Shown: positions 1 through 7,698 of the stretch, one piece after another
Layout of the letters: each line of letters starts with the position of its first letter
Numbering within the stretch: position 1 is the stretch's first letter
Assembly (NCBI GenBank): GCA_002471805.1
Contig: DKQR01000084.1
Span: 1 to 18,023 of the forward strand
Source: Fidelibacterota bacterium UBA7303
GTDB lineage: Bacteria > Fidelibacterota > Marinisomatia > Marinisomatales > UBA1611
Direction: 5' to 3'
DNA: 18,023 nucleotides
Position numbers and translations under genes: made by a program
Notes under the pieces: generated by a model
Seen by the model: the letters and a program-made list of their open reading frames with translations, nothing else
What the model was told of the DNA's origin: nothing
The model's database searches: none

Positions 1-1118
1 ACGCCGATCCTCAGTGGCGGCCCCCAATAGCCTGTACCACGATTCACATAAATCTGGGTTCCAAAATGGTCATAGTACCCAGCAATATAAGTACTTGCAA
101 TTTTTACAGGATAGGTAAATGGCCAGAATTGACCACCATGCGTATGTCCTGATAATTGTAGATCTGCCCCAACTTTATGAACAGCATGTATACTGTTTGG
201 CTGGTGTGCCAATACTATTTTGATTATATCCTTTGGCAGGGAAGCAAGGGCAAGCTCTGGGTCAGATCTATGGGAAAGGTTGATTTGATGAGCATTCAAA
301 TCAGTAATCCCTGCAATAGCAATCTCGTCACCAGATTTTGAAATTATCTCATTTGTATTAATTAAATTTTTCATCCCCAGTCTATCTGTTTCATCGAGCC
401 AGGGATCCACACCTGAGTAATATTCATGGTTACCTGTAACAAAATAGGTCCCATATGGTGCAATCAAATCTTTTAAAGGTTCTATTTCAGGGCTAAGGTA
501 GTCCACTGAACCATCCACCAGATCACCAGTTACAACGATCAAATCGGGACTTCGAAAAGCGATTTTTCTAAAAACATCTTCTACGTACGGACGTTTAATA
601 GTTGGTCCTACATGTAAATCGGAAATTTGCACAATGGTAAAATTTTCAAATCCATCTGGAAGGGACTCTAAAAAAATATCCTGGTTCATTACAGTTGGGC
701 CCTTTCTGGACGAATAAAATCCAAAACCAGTTCCTGTGCCAGCAATACCAATCATAGCTATACTGACCGATTTCTTTATAAAATCTCTTTTTGAATAATC
801 AAGCGGCTCTTTAGTATGAAATAAACCTTCAATTAAAGGATATAACTGCAATATAAAGTCCTTAGCGGTAAAAATAATAAATGATAAGGTGAAAAAGCCC
901 AAACTGGTATATCCTACCAATGATAACCTATCTATAATTTTTGATTCATTTCCGCTCATCCTTAGAGCAATGGGTAGTATGGGCAATAAGCTTAAAATAA
1001 ATACTGCAGTGTAAGCTAAGATAGTTTGTGATGAAGAGAAACCCAGTGCAGGTATAAATCGCCAGGCCACATAGCCGTGCATAATCCACAGCATCCCTAT
1101 TGCAATAATAAAAAACAT
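1..1118 (-). CDS. Membrane-anchored metallophosphoesterase (YkuE/YaeI-like), 3' end cut by window
   Basis: Reading from the ATG at 1118, the frame stays open for 372 codons to the window edge, so only the last few residues are missing. The C-terminal half has the calcineurin-like phosphoesterase blocks in order: SDLHVG (about 166-171), GDLVDG (198-203), GNHEY (229-233) and SGHTHGGQ (323-330). These bind a dinuclear metal centre that hydrolyses phosphoesters; the natural substrate is not visible. The N-terminal half is hydrophobic, with segments at about 1-20, 33-53, 65-87 and 117-135. The last segment is preceded by SKRDFIKK (109-116), which resembles a twin-arginine (Tat) signal with KR in place of RR. 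B. subtilis YkuE of this family is a Tat substrate. The catalytic domain is therefore probably outside the cytoplasmic membrane. It lies 41 bp downstream of the glutaryl-CoA dehydrogenase gene on the same strand and may share its transcript. Family call is firm; substrate is unknown. Confidence 0.88.
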   Translation of the reverse strand, partial: MFFIIAIGMLWIMHGYVAWRFIPALGFSSSQTILAYTAVFILSLLPILPIALRMSGNESKIIDRLSLVGYTSLGFFTLSFIIFTAKDFILQLYPLIEGLFHTKEPLDYSKRDFIKKSVSIAMIGIAGTGTGFGFYSSRKGPTVMNQDIFLESLPDGFENFTIVQISDLHVGPTIKRPYVEDVFRKIAFRSPDLIVVTGDLVDGSVDYLSPEIEPLKDLIAPYGTYFVTGNHEYYSGVDPWLDETDRLGMKNLINTNEIISKSGDEIAIAGITDLNAHQINLSHRSDPELALASLPKDIIKIVLAHQPNSIHAVHKVGADLQLSGHTHGGQFWPFTYPVKIASTYIAGYYDHFGTQIYVNRGTGYWGPPLRIG

Positions 1119-1159
1119 TTATTTATACTTTTATAGTTTTGCTGTCTATATCAGAATTT

Positions 1160-2332
1160 TTAAGTGTCGTATGCAGCCATCCCTGTCACTTCTTGCCCTA
1201 AAATCAATGAATGCATTTCGTGGGTACCTTCATAGGTGTAGACCGATTCGATATTGGCCATGTGCCGAAGGGGAGAATAATCTTCCGTGATTCCATTCGC
1301 GCCAAGAATTTCCCGGGAGGTCCGGGCAATATCCCTCGCCATTGCACAATTGTTGCGCTTTGCCATGGATACCTGCTGGAAAGTCATTTTGCCTTCATCC
1401 TTTAATCGGCCAAGTCGATACACCAAAAGTTGTGCTTCCGTGAGACAGGTCACCATTTCCGCTAACTTTGCCTGGGTTAACTGGAAACCAGCTATAGGTT
1501 TGGAAAATTGTTTTCGCTCTTTTGAATAGTCCACGGCCGTGTTGTAACAATCCACGGCTGCGCCCACCATACCCCAAGCGATGCCGAATCGGGCCTGGGT
1601 CAGACAACTTAATGGTCCCTTCAGCCCTTCAACATTGGGGAGTCGCGCTGAATCCGGCACTCGAACATTTGCCATGGAGAGTTCAGATGTTACGGAAGCC
1701 CGCAGACTCAATTTTCCATGGATATCGCTGGATGTGAATCCTTCCATGCCCTTTTCAAGCAGAAATCCGCGCACGATACCGTCTTCATCCCGCGTCCAGA
1801 CCACCGAAACATCGGCAACGGAGCCATTGGTGATCCACATTTTATTCCCATTAAGGATCCAGTCGTCTCCATCCCGTTTACAGCGAGTGACCATGCCTCC
1901 TGGGTTAGAGCCAAAATTTGGCTCAGTAAGTCCAAAACAGCCAATTTTGGTTCCTGCACCCAGCTCCGGGAGCCATTTGGTTTTTTGTTCGTCAGACCCA
2001 TAGGTATGGATCGGGTACATAACCAAGGCACCCTGCACGCTGGCAAAAGAACGCAGCCCTGAATCTCCTCTTTCCAATTCATGAAGAATGAGCCCATAGG
2101 CTACGTTACTCACGCCAGCACCTCCCGATTCTTCCGGCAAGGCCGAACCCATGAATCCAAGTTCACCCAGTTTGGGAACCAAGTCCATAGGGAAGGTGGC
2201 GTTCTCATAATGCTGATTAATCAAGGGCATAAATTCCGTCTGGACGAAATCGTGGGCCGTCTGCTGAATCAATAATTCTTCTTCTGTAAGCAGGTCAGTT
2301 ATATTGTAAAAATCAGGTCCTAATTCTTTCAT
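1160..2332 (-). CDS. gcdH: Glutaryl-CoA dehydrogenase (decarboxylating type)
   Basis: A 390-residue acyl-CoA dehydrogenase, full length for the family. It oxidises and decarboxylates glutaryl-CoA to crotonyl-CoA with FAD, passing electrons to an electron-transfer flavoprotein. Signatures specific to this subfamily are RSFASVQGALVMYPI (94-108), CFGLTEPNFGSNPG (132-145), the WITNG flavin contact (166-170), GKLSLRAS (206-213) and the terminal YEGTHEMHSLILG block (367-379). By alignment from memory with the human enzyme, Glu368 is the catalytic base and Arg94 binds the substrate carboxylate. Glu87 and Tyr367, which are replaced in the non-decarboxylating enzyme of Desulfococcus, are kept here. 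An AAGGGAAA Shine-Dalgarno sequence precedes the ATG. The gene starts 27 bp after the homocitrate synthase stop, so the two are probably cotranscribed. A different short dicarboxylyl-CoA substrate is possible but less likely. Confidence 0.9.
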   Translation of the reverse strand: MKELGPDFYNITDLLTEEELLIQQTAHDFVQTEFMPLINQHYENATFPMDLVPKLGELGFMGSALPEESGGAGVSNVAYGLILHELERGDSGLRSFASVQGALVMYPIHTYGSDEQKTKWLPELGAGTKIGCFGLTEPNFGSNPGGMVTRCKRDGDDWILNGNKMWITNGSVADVSVVWTRDEDGIVRGFLLEKGMEGFTSSDIHGKLSLRASVTSELSMANVRVPDSARLPNVEGLKGPLSCLTQARFGIAWGMVGAAVDCYNTAVDYSKERKQFSKPIAGFQLTQAKLAEMVTCLTEAQLLVYRLGRLKDEGKMTFQQVSMAKRNNCAMARDIARTSREILGANGITEDYSPLRHMANIESVYTYEGTHEMHSLILGQEVTGMAAYDT

Positions 2333-2359
2333 AGTTTCCCTTTAAAACCAGGCTGGAAA

Positions 2360-3487
2360 TTACGTTTTAATTCCCATTGATTTGGTGAGATAAATGAGCT
2401 CAATTCCCGTCCAGGAAACCTTCTCTGGATGGGATTTGATTTCTTTCAAAACTGCAGCTAACTCCATTTCGGTCAATGATACTCCTATTTCATTAAATTT
2501 ATTTTTCAACGCATAACTGCTGGTGTATTTATCAATGATCAGTTTGCGTTTTCTATTAAGCGTTTCTGGTGCAATCGCTTCATAGGATCGTGGATCTTTT
2601 GCAACAGCTTTCACATGCAGACCGGCTTTATGAGTGAATGCATTTTCCCCTACTATGGGTTGATTAGCTTTCAATTGCAAATTGGAAAATGACCCCACAA
2701 GATGAGTGAGTTCAGGAAGTATGGAAAGATCCCAATTCCCATTAACCTTATAGATATTTACCAATGCTGTTACCACTTCTGCTATCGGCGGGAGTCCACA
2801 ACGCTCGCCTAGCCCATTAACAGCCACATCCACACATTGGGCACCTGCTTCCAAAGCAGAAAGTGCATTTGCTGTAGCCATACCGAAATCATTATGGCAA
2901 TGAACATGAATTGGAATATCTAGTTCTGTAACGATACGGCCTATCAGTTCCTTTGTTTTGGTGGGCGTCAGGCAGCCTACCGTATCCGCCAAACTATACC
3001 TATCAGCTCCTGATTCCTGGATCAACTTCCCTACTTGAACCAAGAAATCAAATTCAGTGCGACTGGCATCTTCCGCAGTAAATCGCAACTTGAGGCCTTT
3101 GTCCTTTCCATATTTCACTGTCGTTTGGATTCGTTCCAGCGCTTCTTTTTTAGATACATCGAATTTGTGCTTTAAACTTAATGGCGAAGTGCCAAAGAAC
3201 ATTCCCATCCACTCCACACCAATAGCAACGGCATCATTAATATCAGATTTAGATGCTCTGCCGTGGGCTATTTTTTTCACCTTTAGATCTAAATCATTCA
3301 ACGTTTCCACGGCTGCATAAACATCGGGTGAAACGGCAGGGTGCCCCAGTTCAATAAAATCCACACCAAAATCATCTAAGAGTTTGGCAATAGTGACCTT
3401 TTGCTTTATTGTAAAAGAAACACCCGGGGTTTGTTCGCCTTCTCTTAAGGTGGAATCAAGGATTTCAATTTTTGAGAATGAATTCAT
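2360..3487 (-). CDS. Homocitrate synthase (Thermus/fungal-like), HMGL-like DRE-TIM family
   Basis: A 375-residue claisen-condensing aldolase-type enzyme. It would join acetyl-CoA and 2-oxoglutarate to give homocitrate, the first step of the alpha-aminoadipate route to lysine. Visible motifs are DSTLREGEQTPG (11-22; Asp metal ligand, catalytic Arg), FTAEDASRTE (136-145), the metal-binding HCHNDFG (196-202) and NGLGERCG (224-231). It has FTHKAGLHVKA (284-294). Thermus homocitrate synthase has FSHKAGMHLKA at this point, whereas NifV and isopropylmalate synthases have HESGIH. FFGTS (97-101) and KRKLII (313-318) also match the Thermus enzyme. It lacks the roughly 130-residue LeuA regulatory domain of isopropylmalate synthases. 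No clear Shine-Dalgarno precedes the ATG. It leads the minus-strand run with gcdH. A citramalate or isopropylmalate synthase role cannot be excluded. Confidence 0.78.
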   Translation of the reverse strand: MNSFSKIEILDSTLREGEQTPGVSFTIKQKVTIAKLLDDFGVDFIELGHPAVSPDVYAAVETLNDLDLKVKKIAHGRASKSDINDAVAIGVEWMGMFFGTSPLSLKHKFDVSKKEALERIQTTVKYGKDKGLKLRFTAEDASRTEFDFLVQVGKLIQESGADRYSLADTVGCLTPTKTKELIGRIVTELDIPIHVHCHNDFGMATANALSALEAGAQCVDVAVNGLGERCGLPPIAEVVTALVNIYKVNGNWDLSILPELTHLVGSFSNLQLKANQPIVGENAFTHKAGLHVKAVAKDPRSYEAIAPETLNRKRKLIIDKYTSSYALKNKFNEIGVSLTEMELAAVLKEIKSHPEKVSWTGIELIYLTKSMGIKT

Positions 3488-3586
3488 TCAATAAACTTAT
3501 AATTCTATTCATTTCTAAACAAATTAAGTTCTAATAATCTATATGGCTATGTAATTTTATTGCTTTGAAATAATGATGATCATTTC
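3488..3586. promoter_or_regulatory. Divergent spacer between homocitrate synthase and oxidoreductase genes
   Basis: This 99-bp A/T-rich spacer must carry the promoters of both divergent units. I cannot pick convincing -35/-10 boxes, and neither start codon has a good Shine-Dalgarno. At 3567-3586, ending one base before the alpha-subunit ATG, is a 20-nt imperfect inverted repeat (8 of 10 pairs) around the core ATGATCAT. It could be an operator or chance. Promoter function is inferred from gene orientation only. Confidence 0.4.
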
Positions 3587-4681
3587 ATGAATAATAATCG
3601 AAGAGAAATGGTAGATGGAGCCGCTGCTATTGCCCGTGGAGCTCTGGATGCAGGGTGTGATTTTTACGCTGGGTACCCAATCACGCCCGCTTCAGGGATA
3701 CTAACCCATATGCTCCGGGAACTTCCGAAAGTTGGTGGAATCGGTTTACAGGGAGAAGACGAGATTTCTTCCATTGGGCATTGCATTGGTGCTGCTACGT
3801 CCGGAGCTACTGTTTTTACGGCATCTAGCGGTCCTGGACTTTCTCTTTACTCGGAAAATATCGGTTTAGCTATCATGATGGAAATCCCGTTGGTCATTAC
3901 CATTTCTCAAAGGTTAGGACCGTCCACCGGTGCTGCCACAGCATCGGCACAGGGTGATATTCAATTCATGCGCTGGTGCAATTCTGGTGGTTATCCCGTA
4001 ATCGTACTCTCTCCTACAAATATCCCAGAAAGTTACCATTTAACCAAAAGAGCCTTCAAACTGGCCAAGCGATTTCGGAGTCCTGTGTTTATTGCCACGG
4101 ATAAAGAAACGGTCATGACCACCGAATCAGTGGCTGAAACAGAAATGATCGATGCCCCTGACTGGCCAGAAATTCCTGATGAACCTGTAGGCAAACCGCT
4201 TGATCCTTATCAGGTTAACGGTACAATCCACCATTATACCGGATCCAGTCACACCGAAGAAGGGCATATCACGAAGGATCCTGACATCATTGCTGTATTT
4301 AACGAAAGGCTGAAAAACAAAATTGAAAGCCGGGTAGATGAAATTTCTCTTGTGAAACCAGACTTGGATATAGGCGCAGAGACGTTGGTCTTGAGCTACG
4401 GTGTGACTGCCCGCTCCATGGAAGCAGCTGTAGCCCAACTTCGATCTTCAGGGGAAAAGGTATCAGCTCTAACTGTTTTTTCTTTATGGCCCATTCCAGA
4501 AAAGAAAATCCTAGATTGTTTAAAAGGAATCAAGCGAATTATCATCCCGGAGATGAATCATGGTCAATACCGCCATGAAATTCAACGATTGACCAACAGT
4601 GATATTGATCTGGTGGGTGTGAACCGGGTAGATACTTTTTTAATCACTCCTGAAGAAATCATGGAAGCTTACCATGGCTGA
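3587..4681 (+). CDS. 2-oxoacid:acceptor oxidoreductase, alpha subunit
   Basis: A 364-residue alpha (pyrimidine-domain) subunit of the thiamine-diphosphate 2-oxoacid:ferredoxin oxidoreductase family (KorA/VorB-like). These enzymes oxidatively decarboxylate a 2-oxoacid to the acyl-CoA and reduce ferredoxin. Family motifs are FYAGYPITPASGI (26-38), QGEDEISSIGHCIGAA (55-70), TASSGPGLSLYSENIG (78-93) and the RLGPSTG stretch (near 109-115) followed by AQGD. There is no N-terminal gamma domain, unlike many 560-620-residue KorA proteins; that domain is fused to the beta subunit instead. The stop overlaps the beta-subunit start by 8 bp, so the two are translationally coupled. An in-frame ATG at residue 8 (3608), preceded by GAAGAGAA, is an alternative start. 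Substrate cannot be read from sequence: 2-oxoglutarate, 2-oxoadipate and branched-chain 2-oxoacids are all possible. Confidence 0.88.
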   Translation: MNNNRREMVDGAAAIARGALDAGCDFYAGYPITPASGILTHMLRELPKVGGIGLQGEDEISSIGHCIGAATSGATVFTASSGPGLSLYSENIGLAIMMEIPLVITISQRLGPSTGAATASAQGDIQFMRWCNSGGYPVIVLSPTNIPESYHLTKRAFKLAKRFRSPVFIATDKETVMTTESVAETEMIDAPDWPEIPDEPVGKPLDPYQVNGTIHHYTGSSHTEEGHITKDPDIIAVFNERLKNKIESRVDEISLVKPDLDIGAETLVLSYGVTARSMEAAVAQLRSSGEKVSALTVFSLWPIPEKKILDCLKGIKRIIIPEMNHGQYRHEIQRLTNSDIDLVGVNRVDTFLITPEEIMEAYHG

Positions 4682-5996
4682 ACCTGTATTAGATACTTAT
4701 ATCGCCGAAGAAAATCTGCCCTACGAATTTTGTCCTGGATGTAGCCACGGCAAAGTACTCGGCGCTTTAAGCGATAGCTTAAAACAACAGGGGCTAGATC
4801 CGACTGAAGTGGTTATTGTTACAGACATAGGGTGCGTCGGTCTGTCAGATAAATATTTTGTGACCCACGCTTTCCATGGACTCCATGGCAGAGCTATCAC
4901 ATATGCGTCTGGTATAAAAATGCAAAATCCAGCTCTGAAAGTAGTAGTACTCATTGGAGATGGCGGTTGTGGAATTGGTGGACATCATCTATTGAACGCC
5001 GCTAGAATGAATACAGATGTGGCTGTTCTGGTCTTCAATAATTTTAATTTCGGGATGACGGGTGGACAGCATTCAGTGACCACGCCAATGGATAGCATCA
5101 CCCCCACCACTTCACTAGGCAGCACGGATGCACCCATGGACATTGCAGGCACAGCTAAAGTAAACGGTGGCGGTTTTATTGCCCGTTCTACGGCCTTTGA
5201 TAAAGACCTTCCGGACATGATTGCCAAAGCCATGAACCATGACGGATTTTCTCTGATTGATATTTGGGAGCTTTGTACTGCTTATTATGTAGTCCGAAAT
5301 GATTTTGGCCGTAAAGAAATGATGGGTTACATGGATAGCATGAATATGGAATCGGGCTTGTTACAAGAAACGGATCGACCCAGTTTTCAGACCAGTTATA
5401 AGCATATTCAGACGCAGGCTGGTGAACAAAAACCCATGAGCGGGTTGGTGTTAGAAACAAAATTTTCTTCTGATCTAGATAAACCGATACGAATTGTGTT
5501 AGCAGGGGCTGCGGGGCAAAAAGTTGTTTCTGCAGGGAATTTACTGGCATCAGCGGCTACTCTTTCGGGACTTTGGACTAGCCGCAGGGCAGACTTTCCC
5601 ATTACAATTCAGACCGGATTCTCCGTAGCAGAAGTTGTTATTAGCCCGGAACCGGTTCTTTATTCTGGTATTATGAAGCCGGATGTTGCTGTACTCATCG
5701 CACCTGAAGGAAAAGCAAAAATTGCAAGGCTGACAAAAGCCATGGAAGAAACTGACACGGTTTATTACGCAGATGGATTGGGTGATGCGGATTCTGATGC
5801 AACCCAATTACCATTGAATTTTCCGGATAGTGCAAAAAAAGAATTAAGAAAAAATATATCCGTCCTGGCAGCGGGATATCTTACAAAACAATTAAGCCTT
5901 TTTCCCTTTGAAGCACTAAAAGAAGCGGTTAGACAGATTCAAAAACCAAAAATTGCTGAAATAAATCTGGGTGTCTTGGCACATTTCGAAGATTAG
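4674..5996 (+). CDS. 2-oxoacid:acceptor oxidoreductase, fused beta-gamma subunit
   Basis: A 440-residue protein with two joined domains. Residues 1 to about 250 are the thiamine-diphosphate beta subunit. They carry FCPGCSHG (19-26), DIGCVGLSD (51-59), the diphosphate/Mg motif GDGG (95-98) ending at NN (122-123), and MTGGQHS (128-134), as in KorB. Cys20, Cys23, Cys54 and Cys201 are candidate [4Fe-4S] ligands. Residues from about 270 to 440 match the gamma domain: RIVLAGAAGQKVVSAGNLL (273-291) corresponds to the usual GxGGQG nucleotide-binding start, followed by SVAEVVIS (317-324) and PDVAVLIA (336-343). Beta subunits are usually near 290 residues and gamma near 180, so the length fits a fusion. 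No ferredoxin-like delta subunit is encoded nearby. The stop overlaps the convergent radC stop by 3-4 bp. Confidence 0.87.
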   Translation: MAEPVLDTYIAEENLPYEFCPGCSHGKVLGALSDSLKQQGLDPTEVVIVTDIGCVGLSDKYFVTHAFHGLHGRAITYASGIKMQNPALKVVVLIGDGGCGIGGHHLLNAARMNTDVAVLVFNNFNFGMTGGQHSVTTPMDSITPTTSLGSTDAPMDIAGTAKVNGGGFIARSTAFDKDLPDMIAKAMNHDGFSLIDIWELCTAYYVVRNDFGRKEMMGYMDSMNMESGLLQETDRPSFQTSYKHIQTQAGEQKPMSGLVLETKFSSDLDKPIRIVLAGAAGQKVVSAGNLLASAATLSGLWTSRRADFPITIQTGFSVAEVVISPEPVLYSGIMKPDVAVLIAPEGKAKIARLTKAMEETDTVYYADGLGDADSDATQLPLNFPDSAKKELRKNISVLAAGYLTKQLSLFPFEALKEAVRQIQKPKIAEINLGVLAHFED

Positions 5997-6670
5997 ATCA
6001 AACCATTGTCAGCAAAAGAATACACGTCATTCCCGGCAATAATGAGATGGTCGTGAATAGAAATGTCAATGGATTTTGCAGCTTCTTCCAGTTTTTTTGT
6101 AATGTTCAAATCGTCCTGACTTGGATTTGAGTTCCCGCTGGGATGGTTGTGGACAAAAACCAGCGCTGCCGCATTATTATCCAATGCCTGTTTGATAACT
6201 TCCCTTGGATAAACCATCGAAGTGGAAAGACTCCCCTGAAAGAGTTCTACCATTTTTATAATTTGATTACGGCCGTTCAAAAATATCACTAAAAATATTT
6301 CCCGGTTTTTATCGCGGAGATTGTGTTTGAGATAATCCAGGACTTCATCGGACGAGCGGATAAAATCCTTATTGATGACGCGATCCGACAGGAACCGTCG
6401 GGAAACAGCCTGGGTAATTTTGAGTCCGAATACATTTTTATCCCCTATACCATTGATTTCTTTCAATTTTGATGGATCCGCTTCCAAAACAGCCTTCAAG
6501 GAACCGAATTTCTGCAAAGCATTTTTTGCAGACTGTTTGCAATCTTTTCGCGGTGTACCAAGAGTGAGCAGGAGTTCGATGATCTCGTAATCGTGAAAGC
6601 CGTCTAATCCGCTTTTCAGGAATTTGTCCCGGAGACGCTGACGGTGGCCGGCATTATTTTTCTCCGGCAT
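5993..6670 (-). CDS. radC: RadC family protein with JAB/MPN domain
   Basis: A 225-residue protein from the ATG at 6670; an in-frame GTG one codon earlier (6673) is less likely as the start. The N-terminal part (about 20-95) has the helix-hairpin-helix-like region, with NGIGDKN near 74-80. The C-terminal half is the JAMM-type metal domain: an upstream Glu in VELFQGSL, then HNHPSGNSNPSQDD, supplying the His-x-His and Asp zinc ligands. It was historically called DNA repair protein RadC, but its biochemical function is unsettled. It is the last gene of the minus-strand run, 62 bp after thyX, and it ends tail-to-tail with the oxidoreductase beta-gamma gene. No Shine-Dalgarno is apparent. Confidence 0.92.
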   Translation of the reverse strand: MPEKNNAGHRQRLRDKFLKSGLDGFHDYEIIELLLTLGTPRKDCKQSAKNALQKFGSLKAVLEADPSKLKEINGIGDKNVFGLKITQAVSRRFLSDRVINKDFIRSSDEVLDYLKHNLRDKNREIFLVIFLNGRNQIIKMVELFQGSLSTSMVYPREVIKQALDNNAAALVFVHNHPSGNSNPSQDDLNITKKLEEAAKSIDISIHDHLIIAGNDVYSFADNGLI

Positions 6671-6732
6671 CACAGAGACAAAAAAGAATCTACTAGTAAC
6701 ATTTCTACCCTGAACCTTCAGTGCTTCTGCGA

Positions 6733-7695
6733 TTATTTTTTAATTTTTTTAAGTTTGGACCTGAATTCACGTAATTCCCGTACGTTTCCAATCTCGATCT
6801 CTCCTGAGTCCCATTTCAGCTTAAAATCTTCTTCTGAATCGGATCCGCCCTGTTCCTGATATAAAGGATATAAATCGGCTTCAGCTCTTGGTTTGTTTTT
6901 ATGCATTGTGGCGGTGATCTGGTATGCAACATCTTCAAGAATATCATCCACAACCCTGGGTGGAAGTTGTTTCTCCAACAGATTTTGTTCAATTCTGGAA
7001 AACCGCATTCCGTGAACAACGTAATCCTGGTACGCTTCCCAGGCAAATGGTGCTACTGCCTTTACAGATACCGCCATAGCATCAGAATAAACGCGAATCT
7101 CATACTGGGCGTGGCTGTCCGACCGCAGACCGATAAAATGTAATAGGTTATGCAAATCGTTCTTCCAATACCATTCAGTATAAATATTGACTGGCAAAAG
7201 TGAACGAGCTAATTCACGTGCAATTCCTTCCTCATTCAGTTCCTGATACATGGTAAAACTTCGTTCGGAAATTTCTTTAAAATAATCCAGAACTTTCTGT
7301 TTTAGTTCCAATGGTACTTCCCCGGACCGTCCCTGTTTGTTCAAAGCGCTCTGGAACTGAATATGCTCTGGATCGGGGAAATAGAATTCATCCCGTGCTT
7401 CGGAGTAACGAAGTGAATATTCATTAATGTTCGCCGTGCGGTGACGAACCCATTGTCGCGCAACGAAGATAGGCATCTTACAATGAAATTTGAATTCCAC
7501 CATTTCGAAAGGAGTGGTATGTCGGTGCCGCATAAGGTAACGGATCAATCCACGATCCTGAGAGACTTTACTCGTTCCCTGTCCATAACTTACGCGAGCG
7601 GCCTGAACAATGGCATCGTCTCCACCCATGGAATCCACGAGCCGGACAAATCCTTTATCCAAACATTTGATTGCATCTTCTGGCACTTGTGTCAT
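6733..7695 (-). CDS. thyX: Flavin-dependent thymidylate synthase
   Basis: This enzyme makes dTMP from dUMP using methylenetetrahydrofolate, FAD and NADPH. The diagnostic RHRX7S motif is intact at 84-94 (Arg84, His85, Arg86, Ser94, within RHRTANINEYS). A second conserved block, LMRHRHTTPFEM, is at 54-65, and LHNLLHFIGLRSDSHAQYEIR (181-201) is the dUMP/FAD-binding block. At 320 residues it is longer than the common 210-250. The extra length includes a charged C-terminal tail from about residue 265, ending in KLKKIKK. Only 3 bp separate its start from the cysQ stop, so it is almost certainly cotranscribed. No ThyA is seen in the window. Confidence 0.96.
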   Translation of the reverse strand: MTQVPEDAIKCLDKGFVRLVDSMGGDDAIVQAARVSYGQGTSKVSQDRGLIRYLMRHRHTTPFEMVEFKFHCKMPIFVARQWVRHRTANINEYSLRYSEARDEFYFPDPEHIQFQSALNKQGRSGEVPLELKQKVLDYFKEISERSFTMYQELNEEGIARELARSLLPVNIYTEWYWKNDLHNLLHFIGLRSDSHAQYEIRVYSDAMAVSVKAVAPFAWEAYQDYVVHGMRFSRIEQNLLEKQLPPRVVDDILEDVAYQITATMHKNKPRAEADLYPLYQEQGGSDSEEDFKLKWDSGEIEIGNVRELREFRSKLKKIKK

Positions 7696-7698
7696 TTT

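Noticed and set aside
1708..2097. 129-codon open frame on the minus strand inside gcdH
   Set aside because: It overlaps the conserved acyl-CoA dehydrogenase frame on the same strand and has no family features.
6671..6673. GTG start of radC one codon before the ATG
   Set aside because: The ATG at 6670 is the stronger codon and no ribosome binding site favours the GTG.
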